Positions 1 through 11,783 are shown, counted from the first letter of the stretch. The stretch: DNA of 64,000 nt from Prosopocoilus inquinatus (GCA_036172665.1 CM069876.1:48391001-48455000), one strand, 5' to 3'. Program-made: numbers and translations. Notes: generated by a model from the sequence alone, not told the origin.

Positions 1-441
1 GGATGTTTCATAATGACATGGAATTACGGTCGTAAACGAGCGAAAAGAAAATCGCCGTTAATGTGCGGCGAAGTGAAATCACTCATCTACCTCCTTTACT
101 TTTCCATTTTGCATTCCCGGAATGCAATTAACCGTCATTTGAGAATTAAAACGTCATTGGCCACTTTTAATTACCCCGCCGCGCCGCCGTTAAGACCGTT
201 CATTTAGATACGCGAAAGCCCACTTATTTTTCAATTAGTTATACTTTCAAGTATTGCACACACAAAACAAAAGATTCTAGGGTTATTTAATTTTTTTCAT
301 AACTGTAGGTAATGATCGATGACACTGAAGTCACAGAACTTCAACATGTGTATGTATAGTTGGAGGAGATAGAAAACAAAAATGATTCACGATTAAACAT
401 ATTCGAAAAAACGTACCTCAATGTTCATAAAAAAAAAAAAA
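1..441. other. AT-rich non-coding DNA, nothing recognised
   Basis: Intronic position relative to ftz-f1. Only short chance ORFs and a poly-A run at 429-441 next to the following element. Confidence 0.5.
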
Positions 442-617
442 TTGTATCACCCTCGTATAATACTATACATTATTGGCCAGAGCTTCTTCGATTCGTCTCG
501 TAAGCGTTCGTGTCTAGTCATATTTCTTCTTAATTATTATAGTGCGTTCCCTGTCACATCCGTTATTCACGATGTTCAGTTAGATTTTTGCCAATTCTGT
601 ATACGAGGGTGATACAA
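442..617. mobile_element. 176-bp MITE with 18-bp perfect terminal inverted repeats
   Basis: TTGTATCACCCTCGTATA at 442-459 and its exact reverse complement at 600-617, with poly-A runs on both outer sides. No coding capacity. The target-site duplication is hidden by the A runs, so the superfamily is not assigned. Confidence 0.75.
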
Positions 618-1704
618 AAAAAAAAAATGTGTTTTAAAAGCAACGTGCCCTTTAGTTTGTACCGTTGTTATCATGGTCTAATTATCGTTTGAAGAAGAAG
701 AAGACGTGTTTCTGAAACGCGAGCACGATCGACAGATAAAATCAGAAATGATCCAACATGGGACAGGCAGCGCAGACCCAGACTTGCAGCAACAGAACGT
801 GTTGGGCAATTTAGAAATTTTTAACTGGTACAGGTCTGGAGAGTTACGAGAACCGTGAACTGTGTTTATGTAACGCGCATATGTGCGAGTTGGACACACA
901 CACACACACACACACGCGAAATACAAATGAAGTTCTTGCCACCGCCGCCGCCGCCCATGATTTTCACGTAAATACCTCCTGCAATTGTTTCGGTTTTATC
1001 GGTAATTGCCACGTGCACGAAAAAAAAATGCCAAAGAAACTTGTCGTCGTTAATTTTTTATAAGGGATACATTTCTTATAAATTTATTATAAATTTTTAC
1101 TATGTATAAAAAAATTATTTTAATATTTTTTGTACGAAAACATTTTTTTATAAATATGTTATAATTTTCTACTACACACTACGTCCCCAGAGAAGGGGGG
1201 GAAAAGTTTATTTTTAATTTACAAAGAAATGCCAAAGGAAACTGTTCAGTTTTATGATCGCCAAGGAGCCCCGAACATAACAATTTCAGATTTTCATTTG
1301 TGCAGGAATTAAATTTTTTTTTTTTTTTAACAAGGAACACTTACCTAATAATGTGGAAATTTGCATCAGTTGCATCATTAACAATTTTTATAAAGTTTAA
1401 AAAAGTTGATTTAGTTTCTTTTTTCGATTTTAAGAACACCCTTCATTAATGTTGGAATTTTTATTACAGACGTGTTCACAAAATTAAAAATAAACTTCAT
1501 TTGCGTATTGTGAACTCAATCCGGGGACATGCTGTATATAAAAATGTACAAAATTAACAATAAAAATTCCTGTAAAAACTGGACGAATTAATTTTGATTT
1601 TTCCGCGAGAAACAAAAAATAAACGGGCGTGTTTCGTAGTTCTTCGCCCCAAAGAATAATTCACAACTTCGGACTGCACGCTAAAATCGCGTTTTTCGTT
1701 ACGT
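618..1704. other. non-coding DNA with a (CA)n microsatellite
   Basis: (AC)n at about 893-914, a GCCGCC triplet run near 942-955, and poly-A/T tracts. The motif GGGGACATGCTGTATA near 1522 resembles the ends of common insect DNA-transposon repeats and recurs as GGGGACACACTGTATA near 33437. No gene seen. Confidence 0.5.
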
Positions 1705-1884
1705 TTTTGAATTCTCGGGTAAATTCTAGCCTGAACTGATGGGTCGCACCATGGGTCTATCTTGATTGGTTCGCGAGCTGTACTATTAAAAAAAAAAAAC
1801 AAATGAAAAAACTCGAGAACCGCTCGCGCTAGGCCCACGATGCGACCCATCAATTCGGGCTAGAATTTACTCGGGAATCCAAAA
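1705..1884. mobile_element. foldback MITE with ~55-bp imperfect inverted repeats
   Basis: The left arm (TAAATTCTAGCCTGAACTGA and on through GATGGGTCGCACC) is mirrored on the right by GGTCGCATC and GGGCTAGAATTTA read in reverse complement. A short A-rich spacer separates the arms. No ORF. Confidence 0.7.
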
Positions 1885-2469
1885 ATGCCATTATATACTG
1901 AGTTGAAAAATGTAAGGTGCAATATTCGACTTTTTTTTGTTTTTTTTTTCTTTTTAATTTTGTAAATGGCACCTGACACTTCAGTTTTGACATGTCAGTA
2001 ATGCTCGGGAGGGTTAATTGATAAGGTTTACTAGATTGGAATTATTTTTTATGAGAGGTTGGGTGTCTTGCAAAATAGAATTGTTTGGGCAAAGGGAATG
2101 AAAATCCACAGTGTTGCACTTCAAGTCTCATTACATTACTTACACACCTCGTATATAGATCAATCAGTCAAATTCAAAACTATAAAAAAAAATGTATATA
2201 ATTTTCAGACACTCTTGTGTTATATTCAAAAATATTTTTTTATGAGAGATAACGGCAAAATTTCTTTTTTTAAGAATACATTTTTATCCTAAAATATTTT
2301 TAAAACGTTGCCTTGATTTTGCAACGTCTTTTTAGACAAACTGTAGCCCGAAATTTAAATTTCAGTTTTTCTTCTCGAGTTTCACGACAAGCAGAATTTT
2401 TTGCAAAGAATGATTGTTTTTTTTTGCGCGAAGTTGATACTTAAAAAAAATATTTCCTCTTGTTAAGTC
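1885..2469. other. AT-rich non-coding DNA, nothing recognised
   Basis: Poly-T runs and two TTTTTATGAGAG strings (about 2046 and 2236). No supported gene or element. Confidence 0.45.
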
Positions 2470-2692
2470 GATCAATGGACACACTGTATATCGATTTTGC
2501 ATACAATAATAACAGAAATTAATTGTTTGAGTGTAATAATAATAATAATAATTAATTTGAAGTGTCGCTAGAAAAGATTTTAGTCAAGTTTGATACGGAC
2601 ACACTGTAATAATAATAATATCGAGTTCGCATACAACAGTAACAATTAATTTGACGCATTACTCGAAAAGATTTTTGTCAATTTTGATACAT
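2470..2692 (+). repeat. two-copy tandem repeat with internal TAA microsatellites
   Basis: Each copy begins GGACACACTGTA and ends GTCAA(G/T)TTTGATAC. The second copy (about 2597-2692) is shorter than the first. Both carry a GCATACAA segment and a (TAA)n run at different places. Confidence 0.6.
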
Positions 2693-2781
2693 AGATATAC
2701 AAATAGATTTCTTATTAATTTATATTAAAGTAGTGACGTAAATAATTAAGTTTATCTTACTTATTTATTCTAATCGAAGTG

Positions 2782-2979
2782 TACAGTCGCGAGCAATAAA
2801 TTTTGGTCGTCATTATCTCTCTGTCACTGATTTACACGTGACTCGTGTTTGATTCAAAATAATGAGATTGACATCTTAATTCTGAATGTTAGAAAAAATT
2901 TCTTAAAAATTTTATTTATATCGATCCTTTTTTCACAAAATGTACAAATTTATATGAAAATTTCTTGCTCGCGACTGTA
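2782..2979. mobile_element. Tc1/mariner-like MITE (198 bp)
   Basis: TACAGTCGCGAGCAA at 2782-2796 is the exact reverse complement of the right end TTGCTCGCGACTGTA (2965-2979), and similarity continues inward through AAATTTT. Both ends finish in TA, as expected for a TA target duplication. Related single ends (TACAGTCGCGC...) occur near 9816 and 9874, so this is a family. Confidence 0.75.
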
Positions 2980-2996
2980 CATCTATTTCTTGCATG

Positions 2997-3204
2997 TACA
3001 GTAACACTCTTTAGTAATATCTCCCCGATAAAATTTTAACTCCCAGAATAAAAGATAAACAAACACATGTTGAATTTTATTTCATGATTTTATTTGGTGG
3101 TTGCTCACTTGTTTGCTTGTCTGTCTACCAATCACAACGGTCAGAAGGCAGAAGTTCGTAATTTAACATTCATAGGGGAGACATTACTAAAGAAATTGAC
3201 TATA
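2997..3204. mobile_element. MITE (208 bp) with ~30-bp imperfect inverted repeats
   Basis: The left end TACAGTAACACTCTTTAGTA leads into ATATCTCCCC. The right end GGGGAGACATTACTAAAGA leads to GACTATA. The ends match over about 30 positions and terminate in TA, suggesting a mariner-type element. Confidence 0.65.
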
Positions 3205-3689
3205 CTAGACTTGGTTTTGGTATACCGCATTAAATTTAAATTTGCATGCAGACGACATCATTAGATTTAATGAATCATCCAAAAAACTACGATTCGTTCC
3301 CTGTACGTACACATATAATAGAGTTTGGGGCGCTCTGAATATGAATTAAGTAAACAACGTACGTTAAAACAGTTAATTACCCGAAACGTGATGGTTTGAT
3401 ACGTAATTATTACCTAAAAATATTCACACACCGTTACGAAAGATCACATTACACGAGATGCAGATTAGAAAAAAAAAACGAAGGAAATCGTTAATAATCA
3501 ACAAAATAAAAAAATTTAATTTGAAATAAAAATATATCAATTTTTCTTTTAAATACTTTTAAGAGCGATCTTTCCGTTTCAGTATAGGGCAAACCCAATG
3601 TATTTTTACGAAACGGGATTGCACGTAGCGCCTTTATTATGAAAGATAATTCGAAAAAAAAATAATGTACTTGTTTAAGACATTCTGAA
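3205..3689. other. AT-rich non-coding DNA, nothing recognised
   Basis: No repeats or coding potential beyond short chance ORFs. Confidence 0.45.
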
Positions 3690-3838
3690 CTACAAAACGT
3701 CTGTTTTAAAAAATAGATTTTGTCTCTCAATTAATCAATATTAATTAAGAAAAATCCGCGTTTTGTACCTTATCTTTAACATTTTCTTTCTCCTACTTCT
3801 AATTAAAATAATAAAAATGTAAAACAGACGTTTTGTAG
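3690..3838. mobile_element. 149-bp inverted-repeat element
   Basis: CTACAAAACGTCTGTTTTA at 3690-3708 and its exact reverse complement at 3820-3838 (19 bp). The interior is AT-rich and non-coding. No clear target duplication. Confidence 0.65.
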
Positions 3839-5245
3839 AGCAGACATTTCTCTATAAATACTTAAATTATTATGTATTTTCATAAATAATTGTAGTCGCT
3901 ACATGAAATCCCGCAAACAATGAAAATTCGTCAAATCTGAAGGAACGGAAAGTCGAGGCAATCCCTTCCCGTTTCTCGGAGAAACGAGTACAAACATAGT
4001 GTTAAAGTGACACAGAAACAGCAAAAAATAAAGGATCCACTTTACAGGCATGTTATGTTTATATTTATATTTCATAATTATCGATAAACTAAACGAAACT
4101 TAAAACTTTTACTCTTCTACAAATATGTATCTGTTTAGGAAATCTCAATTCAGGTCTGAATGAATTTCAGAGTTTTGTGTTCTGAATAAGAAAGTCTTTA
4201 GGAATAATTACATTAGTTTTGATATTAATATAATCAAAGTCATAGCCGTATTAGAATAGTACGAACTTATTACAGATACGAAGTCAATCAAACTTGCAAA
4301 AATGAAATTTTTTTATATTAAAAAGACCGTAGATTTGAAGCTTAAAAACGAATTTGAAAAAAAAAAATAGATCTACTCTTAAAACATGAAAATGAAAAAA
4401 TCGTTTAATTATGACTGTACCGGGTGGAAAGTTTCAAACACGAACATTGAAAACTTGCATTGAAAACTACGTTTCTGTAGATTACTGCTCACCATTTAAA
4501 AATACAAAAATGGTAATGGTATTAAAGGAAAAAGAAAATTATGACTAAAATATTATCATGTTAAAATTATTCCTAAATATGAATATATTCGGAATATAAA
4601 TTAAATTTTTAAATTTAAAATGAACAATTTAGTCCCCTATGTCAGATTTACTTTCAATTCTTTTCATGTAAAATCGGATAATGTAAACTAATATCTGTTT
4701 TCTATTTATTTACCATCAAGTAGGTCATGATTTTTTTTACTAGGTTGGCTATTAAAGTAAAATTAGACAAATTAATTTCTTGTCAAGAACTCAAAATCAA
4801 AATGACTTTCGTTGTCAAACTTTCTTAGTTGCATAAGTACGACTTTTTCTCTACACTTTCACAGCATTCTTCGATGGTAAATAGATAAAAAACAGATATT
4901 AGCCTTTAGAGTTCGTAGATTGTAATAGTGCCCACATACATTATTTTCTTATAAAATGACATGTCTTACTGAACAGAAAAATAGAAGTGTGCATGTTTAA
5001 CTAAACGCTTACTAAAGAGAGAAATTTTAAAATTTCTAGCTTCACAAACGTACTTGGTATAATCAAAATTTCGAATAGATAGATTTCTGGTGTGTCAGGG
5101 ATCAACTAATTCAAATAACAAAGTAATTTTTTAAATGGCAGTATTTATATATGTCTTAAAAATAAATTATGGACACTTTGTTTCTGTGATATCGTTTACG
5201 ATCAATCCATCAAATGTTGCATCTAAAAATTGGAGGAAAGCATGT
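3839..5245. other. AT-rich non-coding intron DNA
   Basis: 1.4 kb without tandem repeats, inverted repeats or coding potential that I can support. Confidence 0.45.
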
Positions 5246-5456
5246 ACTATGCCCGCCAAAAAAAATCTGGAACAGATAATATGTCCTAATGTAAATAGGA
5301 CGAGTTATTTATTGTTGCTGTGATATATTCGCCCGCTTATTTATTTCTGTGCTTTTTATGTTACAGTAGAAACAAGTTTAAAGTTACGTGCAAACCAATA
5401 AAATTACTCAAAATTGCGTGTAAAGACTTGTCCCAGATTTTTATGGCGGGCACAGT
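5246..5456. mobile_element. MITE (~211 bp) with GCCCGCC ends
   Basis: The left end ACTATGCCCGCC continues into an A-run and ATCTGGAACA. The right end TGTCCCAGATTTTTATGGCG continues into GGCACAGT. These are inverted copies of about 30 bp with few mismatches. No ORF. Confidence 0.65.
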
Positions 5457-6786
5457 TCATATTCGATGAACATTAATTTATTCTTCCAATTGTTTCACTG
5501 CATTTTTTTCATATTCCTTTCCATGGTATCTATCGAGCCGAAATAGTAACTTCTACCAAAGAAAAATGTACTTTTACATACACAGTAATAAATCCGACGT
5601 CTGCAAGATCTAGTTTTGGGGGTCGAATTTTCTGATTTATTATTTATTTTTTTATTTACGTTGATATTACATGATCGTTTTCTATTCTGAACAGCAAAAC
5701 TCATAACAAGATTTTCAAATACCATCCCAAAATTCAAACAGTTGCTATACGTCCCGATTTCCCCGGACATGTTCGGGTTCTCCGGCAATCCGGGGACGTC
5801 CGGGTGGGTTTTGATAACTGATTCGGATTTTCGTTAGGTCCCAAAGCCAAAAGTTAACTCACAAGACAGAATCTGCCCAGGCAACGAAACTTACAGCATT
5901 TGCAATTTAGTTTAATAAGAAGGACGACAAAAAACTTAATGAAAAGTTAGAGTTGCCATTTAAAAGATAATAAAATGTGTTATAAAATTTTTGAGTAAAA
6001 TCACATTACCTGTTAATGTCAGTCACATTTACTTTAGTTATTTAATTAAATGTTACGGCATTGGAAACTTTTCCTATAACTTTAAAATTGACATTATCCG
6101 GATGCGCCAGTAACGGCAAATGCAATGAAAAAATTATTTTAAAAATGGCGGAAACAGGGTCGGTATTAAACAGAAAGAAAACGAAGGAAATTTATAATGA
6201 GGATGATCCAGCTACAGGGTTGGCAATGGCTTCCGTAGCTGAAACACCGCGCCTGCCTTTACGCACATTTTTAAATTCATGACACTGACAATACCGGCTA
6301 ACATGATTTTACTCAAAAGTTTTCGAACTTTGCCATATTTTATGAAAATCAGAACAGAATTTTCAGTTTTTTTCAGCTATTAGTCGGTATTTATTAGTTC
6401 AGATATTGTTTTTGGGGCTTTTAGGACAAGTAAAAACTTTTATACCCACAGTGTATGTATGCTTATAATGAAATGATTATTAAATTTTATTATATTTATT
6501 AAATCTAATTATCGTTTACTGCGGTAGCCTGTCTCTCTTACTATAACAAATTTTACACAAAAATTAACATCGTGTCATACGGGTCTAATAATTCAGTATA
6601 ATGAGACCGTATACAAATATTTATGAGTTGATGAATAACATGCCACAAGTGATAACGAAGGCAAGATGCCTATCCTTGTTAGATTTTACTTCCCCTATTT
6701 TAGTTTTGTGGAGGAAGAAAATGTTTTAAGGGGAATACAGAATCGGTCGGTCATTAGACGGAAAGATCGCTCTTAATGTAACCAAC
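5457..6786. other. non-coding DNA; one weak 45-codon ATG ORF
   Basis: An open frame from ATG at 6145 to 6282 would give 45 residues with a fairly even composition (EDDPATGLAMASV within it). No family is recognised and there is no splice or homology support. It is probably chance or a transposon scrap. Confidence 0.35.
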
Positions 6787-7121
6787 TAGGGATACCGATA
6801 CCCGATAAGTTTACTACCCGGGTAGTTATCCGTTACCCGATAAGTACCCGGGTATCCGATAAGTACCCGTTATCCGACAACTACTTGGCTATCCGATAAG
6901 TATCGACTAACAATTTAAAAAACCAGTATAGAATTATCTGAAGTAAGTGATGTTCAATCGAGCAAAATGTTAATGTAGGTCACATCAGGCAAAATGAAAT
7001 GAAGACTACTTGGTTGTTCGGCAGTTTCGGAATATCGGGTATCGGGTAGTTATCGGGTAACGGACATTCGAAAAGAGGAACCGGTTCCATCTGAATAAAC
7101 GGGTACCCGTCGTCATCCCTA
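6787..7121. mobile_element. hAT-type non-autonomous element (335 bp)
   Basis: Ends TAGGGATACCGATACCCG and CGTCATCCCTA form short inverted repeats starting TAGGGAT. They are flanked by 8-bp near-identical duplications, TAACCAAC (6779-6786) and TAACTAAC (7122-7129). Subterminal regions carry repeated CCGATAAGTA, ACCCGATAAG and TATCGGGTA-type strings, as hAT elements carry transposase-binding repeats. No transposase. Confidence 0.75.
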
Positions 7122-7196
7122 TAACTAACTAACCTTTGCTTGCTTGCTCGTTATGTTATGTTAACCATTATTCTCATCTTTTTCTTAAAGTAGCAA

Positions 7197-7273
7197 ACGA
7201 CAAGGACTTTTTTAATCTTCGCTTTACTTGTGCTTACTTCATAAGTAAAGCGAGGATTAAAAAGTCCTCGTCG
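7197..7273. repeat. 77-nt hairpin
   Basis: Arms of about 32 nt (containing AAGGACTTTTTTAATCTTCG and its near-complement) surround a loop of roughly 14 nt. It lies in the gap between two hAT elements. It could be a tiny MITE or a precursor-like hairpin; nothing decides between them. Confidence 0.5.
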
Positions 7274-7345
7274 CAGTTCATCGCTTTAACGGTATTGTCG
7301 CTTCTGGGTTTAATTATAGATTTAAAGTTTTTGGTCTGTGCTGAC

Positions 7346-8611
7346 TAGGGGTGTGCGATATCCTGTTTTGGATATCGGATATCGATAACTAAAAAATATC
7401 GACATTTATCGATATTTATCGATATTACCGATTTTTATCGATATTATCGACATTATCGATATTATCGACATTATTGATATTTATCGATATTATCGATATT
7501 TATCGATATAATGAATCAATTCTATAATTGGGCTGCCGTCAAAAAAGGGGTTGATAGTAATACTCTTTTAAAGTTATAGAATTGATTCCTTAATTGATCA
7601 GTCGTGATCATACTCCGCATTTATCGATATATCGATATTTATCCACATATCGATAATATCTATAATTATCGATATATCGATAATATCGAACAAGTCGGAC
7701 AAGTGCATTTTCACACATTTTCGAACGAGGTAGTTTTGCTAGCAATGTGCTTTTTAAATTTTAAACTTTTCTAATTTTTTTTTTACGTTCTTTTTTTTTC
7801 TAATTATTTTTTTTACGTTTTTTCTTGAAATCATGAAATCGCGTAACCATCAGAATCAGAATTCATTGTTTTCCCCAATCATAACAATAAAAATTAAAAG
7901 CAAGATATTGTTAGCAAAAAAAAAAAAAAAGAAATGCCAAAATGTGTGAAAAAGGGGGCACACGAATAAGTGTCGAATCCACGAAAGTTAAAAAAAAAAA
8001 AACTCTAGTTTCATTTTGATATTTATAAACTTTGACTAGACTAAAGATTAATTGAAATATTTTAAAATTTTCTTTATATCGTGACCGTGAGTCGCGATCA
8101 CTTGCCATATATGAAATTAAATTTTAATAAAATTAATATTCCAGTAGGTTTAGGCGAATTGGATGAATTGGACGAATTAATTTAAACGACTACAATATCG
8201 ACGGTAACCGATATAATTAGTAATTTACTTTCTTTAAATGGTTTTGATCTTGGAAAATGAACTTTCCAAAAATTAATAATTATGACGTGCATAAATTGTC
8301 CAATTTGTTTTAGTAAAAACTGAAATAGGTAATAAAATGTGATTGATTATTAAAATTACGTTATCGATAATAACGATACCACCGATAATATCGATACTAT
8401 CGATAATATCGATACAGCGATTCCAACAATAATATCGATAAATCCGACATATGTCGATATTATCGATGTTATCTACATTATTGATAATTATTGATAATTT
8501 CGATATTATCGATAATACCGATATATCGATATCTTAAATGGAAATATAGTTATTCGATAATTATCGATACTATCGATAATATTGATACATCGATAAATTC
8601 TCGCAGCCCTA
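7346..8611. mobile_element. hAT-type non-autonomous element (1266 bp) with TATCGATA-filled subterminal regions
   Basis: Left end TAGGGGTGTGCGATATC and right end TCTCGCAGCCCTA are imperfect inverted repeats. They are flanked by a perfect 8-bp duplication GTGCTGAC (7338-7345 and 8612-8619), the hAT signature. About 13 perfect TATCGATA octamers lie in 7376-7690 and about 9 in 8355-8600, with essentially none in the middle. The central part is AT-rich with poly-A/T and no transposase. A 108-bp hairpin element is inserted at 7511-7618. Confidence 0.85.
7511..7618 (+). mobile_element. hairpin mini-element, copy 1 (partly deleted), nested in the hAT element
   Basis: It matches the copy at 25924-26057 (TTGGGCTGCCGTCAAAAAAG versus CTGGGCTGCAGTCAAAAAGG, then TACTCTTTTAAAGTT, GATTCCTTAATTGAT, GTCGTGATCATA, TCCGC). 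About 26 bp of the right hairpin arm are missing. Flanked by 13-bp direct repeats ATTTATCGATATA (7498-7510 and 7619-7631), though the host sequence is itself rich in such strings. Confidence 0.7.
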
Positions 8612-9640
8612 GTGCTGACTACTACTATGTTCTCACTTTACAACAACGACCGGTATGTGTATGTTTACGTGTCAAACAGTATTGCATTGCGCTGATGCGT
8701 TAACCGAGGAATATTATAAGGAAGTTTGCATGCGGTGATCGTTAAGTTAAAAAAAAAAAAAACAAATTGTTTGTTTTTAATGATTTTAATTGATCCGACG
8801 GGGAACCAAAAAAAAAAAAAAAAAGAAAAGCGCAATGAAAACAAAGCCAACACAAGGCGACGCGGATTTATAAATAGATGCACAATTTGGCAGTAAACCG
8901 TACAACTACTATAAACAGCTCACTCACTCGCACTCGTAAATTTACATTTTAAATTTCGGCCCTGAATCATTCATTTTTAAGTGTGACGCAAACCGGCTTC
9001 TTTTAGTGGACCAGGAGGAGCCTTCAGCCTCTGCCGCCGCCGCCGCGCCGCGCCGCCGTCGTGCAAAAGGAATTCCGGGGCGCTGGCGGATGCATTTCAG
9101 ACAAATTATGACGGATTTTATAGCGTCGTTCTCTTTTCAAGCATTTTTGCCGTCGACGACGGTGTGCACAAGGTCACTTCTATTTCTCTCTCCCTCTCTC
9201 TGGGCGACCAAGTCTATAAAAGCCCCACCCCCCCTTGTTCACAAACTAATTAGTATTATAATTATTTCCGCTCGAATATTTCTTGCAATTTCTTCAAGTG
9301 GCTGCTCTGCTCTAAAACATTCCCGAAAATTGTTCAAAAAAACCAAAAATCCTGATGGAGTGGAGCATTCCAAAAACAAAAACAAAAAAAAAAACAAAAA
9401 ACAGCTACAGTGACAATTTGGTTTCGAAAACTAAAAGTTACGCGCGGCGGAGGGTGAACGACTCTACTAAAAACGTTCTAAAAATAAAAGTCCTTCGACG
9501 CTTTTGATACGGAATTTCCACAATAATAATATACATCAACGTTAGCTACAGCTACTGAATGATTCAATGCACTGATGTGGGGGGCTGAAGGTACCGCCGC
9601 GTCTTCAAAAAAAAAACCCAAACCAAAAAAAAATAGTATG
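8612..9640. other. non-coding DNA including a GC-rich patch
   Basis: 8700-8900 has poly-A runs. 9005-9180 is GC-rich with CCGCCGCCGCC triplets, and the open frame across it has no ATG start. (CT)n-like CTCTCTCCCTCTCTC near 9185-9200. No gene supported. Confidence 0.4.
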
Positions 9641-9644
9641 CGCC

Positions 9645-10870
9645 GCAATCAATCTCAGAGATCTTCGTTCAGTTTCGGAAAGTGAGGTTAAAAATCGTCT
9701 CGGCTGCGATTCTGCGTTACTCAAGAGAGAATGAGAGCGAAGAGTGAACCTCAACCTGCCTACTCCTCTTTCAGCCGTACGTTCTGCGATTCACATAAAA
9801 CACCGACCGCACGTACAGTCGCGCGCTTTAAATTTTGGCCGTCACTCTCAATCGAAACCTCAGTTCAAATGTAGGGTACAGTCGCGCACATTAAATTTTG
9901 GTCGTCATTCTAATAATCAAAATGTCAGTTCACAAATTACAAAAATCTTCATACAATTCTTTTTTTTAAGGGTCGAAAATAAATTGAGTTTTCAGGAAAT
10001 TATTCCCAGCACTAAAAACTCATTAAAGACGTCAATCTCTTTACTTTTCATCGAATGCAAGGGAGAAGAATTGTAGTAGAAGTAATTGTCAAAACGACGA
10101 CGACGACGACCAAAATAACGCAGTTACACTTGCGGCCAAAAAAAATTCTACTCCGACCTTTTTTGAAATGCAAATTCATGTCAATCCACCTGTCAAAAGT
10201 AGTAAATTATTGAAGCTGTCATGTTGTGTCACATTAATATCATAACTCCCTCTACACATGGCGTTTATTAACAGCGAAAGGAACTATAACTGTAACTGTC
10301 GAAGTACGTTTCGGTCTTGTTAGGCCTCATCAGGACAGTATAACCAAGGTGTAAGGTGTTGACGCCTGGAGAGTTTATGACAACCTCCACAACTTCAAAA
10401 TCAACGCAAAACGGTACGTAAATGTAATGAAATTATCTTTAAATGTCAAAATGATGGATCACTTTCTTTGTCTAGCGCAAGTGTACCGCCTATTTTGTTT
10501 TGTTTTGTTTAAAAAAAAAAAAAAAGTTAGGATCCGGTATTTTTGGCTTAGTTGATGAAAGTTAGCTTCAAAACGTCGTTTCGGCTGCGATTCGTCAAAA
10601 GAAAATAAAAGTGAACACTGTTGTCTCAACCTGCCTACTGCACTTTTAGTTTTACAATTTGTGGTTGCAGTTAAAAAAAAAAACGGTTGGCCGGAATCCG
10701 ATGATTTTTGGTTTAGTTGATAAAAGTCAGCTTAAAAGAAGCATCGTTCCGGCTGCAATTCTGTAACCGTAAAAAAAAAATGAAAAAAAACTGAGTGAAC
10801 GAACACTGATGCCTCAAGCTGCCTACTCCTCTTTTTTTAGTTTTACGATTCGTTCTTGCGGTTGTTACCA
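9645..10870 (+). repeat. three degenerate copies of a ~150-bp repeat
   Basis: Copies at about 9650-9790, 10530-10672 and 10684-10862 share TTTCGGCTGCGATTC-like and CTCAACCTGCCTACT strings in the same order. Between copies 1 and 2 sit two Tc1-like end fragments (TACAGTCGCGC at about 9816 and 9874), a (GAC)n run near 10096, and the hammerhead-like sequence near 10.3 kb. Confidence 0.6.
10295..10340 (-). ncRNA. hammerhead-ribozyme-like motif
   Basis: Minus strand reads stem I ACTGTC, core CTGATGA (10327-10333), stem II GGCC/GACC with one mismatch around a 6-nt loop, GAAA (10309-10312), a short imperfect stem III, cleavage triplet TTC, then GACAGT, which pairs perfectly with ACTGTC. All core elements are present and in order. 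Short stem III hammerheads of this kind are known from Penelope-like and related retroelements. Stem III and one stem II pair are weak, so it may be decayed. Confidence 0.55.
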
Positions 10871-11259
10871 GCGGTGGGAACATCATTTTTTTCTTCTTTA
10901 TGATTATAATTAGAGAAGTTTGTTGTTTCTTTAGCGTGTCTTTTTTTGTTTTTGTTTTATTTGCGTTAGTCGTACCACGCTTTGACATTAGCATTCGTAA
11001 ATAAAACAATTTTTGAAAGTTGTGACGAAATTGTTATATGTAACGGTTTTTTTTTCTTCAATTTATTCGCACTTATTCGACATAAAGAAGAAGAAGAAAA
11101 AAACCGACCGCAAAGAATTAAGCGAAAAACCTTGAAAAATACCGCGAATTTTAGAATTAACGTAATCAATCATGCGCTGATAATTTATTAAATAAATTTT
11201 TAGTTATTATGCGGACGGCTTTTATAGTGTTTGGGATCATCGACGTTTCGCTGTTCATA
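10871..11259. other. AT-rich non-coding DNA, nothing recognised
   Basis: Includes AGAAGAAGAAGAAAA near 11087 and AGCGAAACGTCGATG (minus strand) near 11240, without a complete ribozyme core. Confidence 0.4.
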
Positions 11260-11690
11260 CAAAAATTGGTAATTTGTTAATTTTTTTTTAATGTTTTTTA
11301 TTATCGCGTGTATAAAGGAGGGAATTGTTGAACTACATCTAAATATTATATGCGGGGGTTCATTAAAAAATCAAATAAATTAGATTTTTCAAAAAAAAAA
11401 CAGTGTCAGTTTAGGCAACCCAATGAACACGGTCGTTTGTAGGGTTGCCTGTATTGAAAATCCCAAGAATTTTCGTTGCTAAAACCTTTTTCGCATTTCA
11501 CTCACATACAGCAATCCGCCTAATCTCTTTTAAATATTTCAAACAATTTTCCATTTCTTTGTCATTCAAAAAAAAAAAAAACAATTTGTATTCAAATTTC
11601 CAGTATTTCAATGATTTTTGCATTCGCTGCAGGTTTTCTCGGTTTTCCCGGTGAGGGGGGATCCTGCATCAAAGGTTTCTTTTTTAAGCT
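11260..11690 (+). repeat. dispersed repeat with a GGCAACC hairpin, copy 1
   Basis: Core TTAGGCAACCC ... GGGTTGCCTGTA around a 20-nt loop (about 11411-11452). Flanks align with the copy at 60230-60640, including upstream TTTTTCAAAAAAAAAAC and downstream CGGTTTTCCCGGT. Confidence 0.6.
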
Positions 11691-11783
11691 CAAAACAATT
11701 CAAAACAAACCTACAAAGCAATCACAAGACAAATAAATAACTAAATAAATTTTAAAAAAATTCCCAAATCGCCTTCCAGTGTA

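Noticed and set aside
9006..9413. 135-codon plus-strand frame with an Ala/Arg-rich start
   Set aside because: It has no ATG at the start (GTG), crosses GC-rich triplets and ends in a Lys/Asn low-complexity tail.
11240..11260. Further hammerhead candidates at AGCGAAACGTCG strings (also about 15484 and 16184)
   Set aside because: A GAAAC string is present but no CTGANGA core or pairing stems lie nearby.
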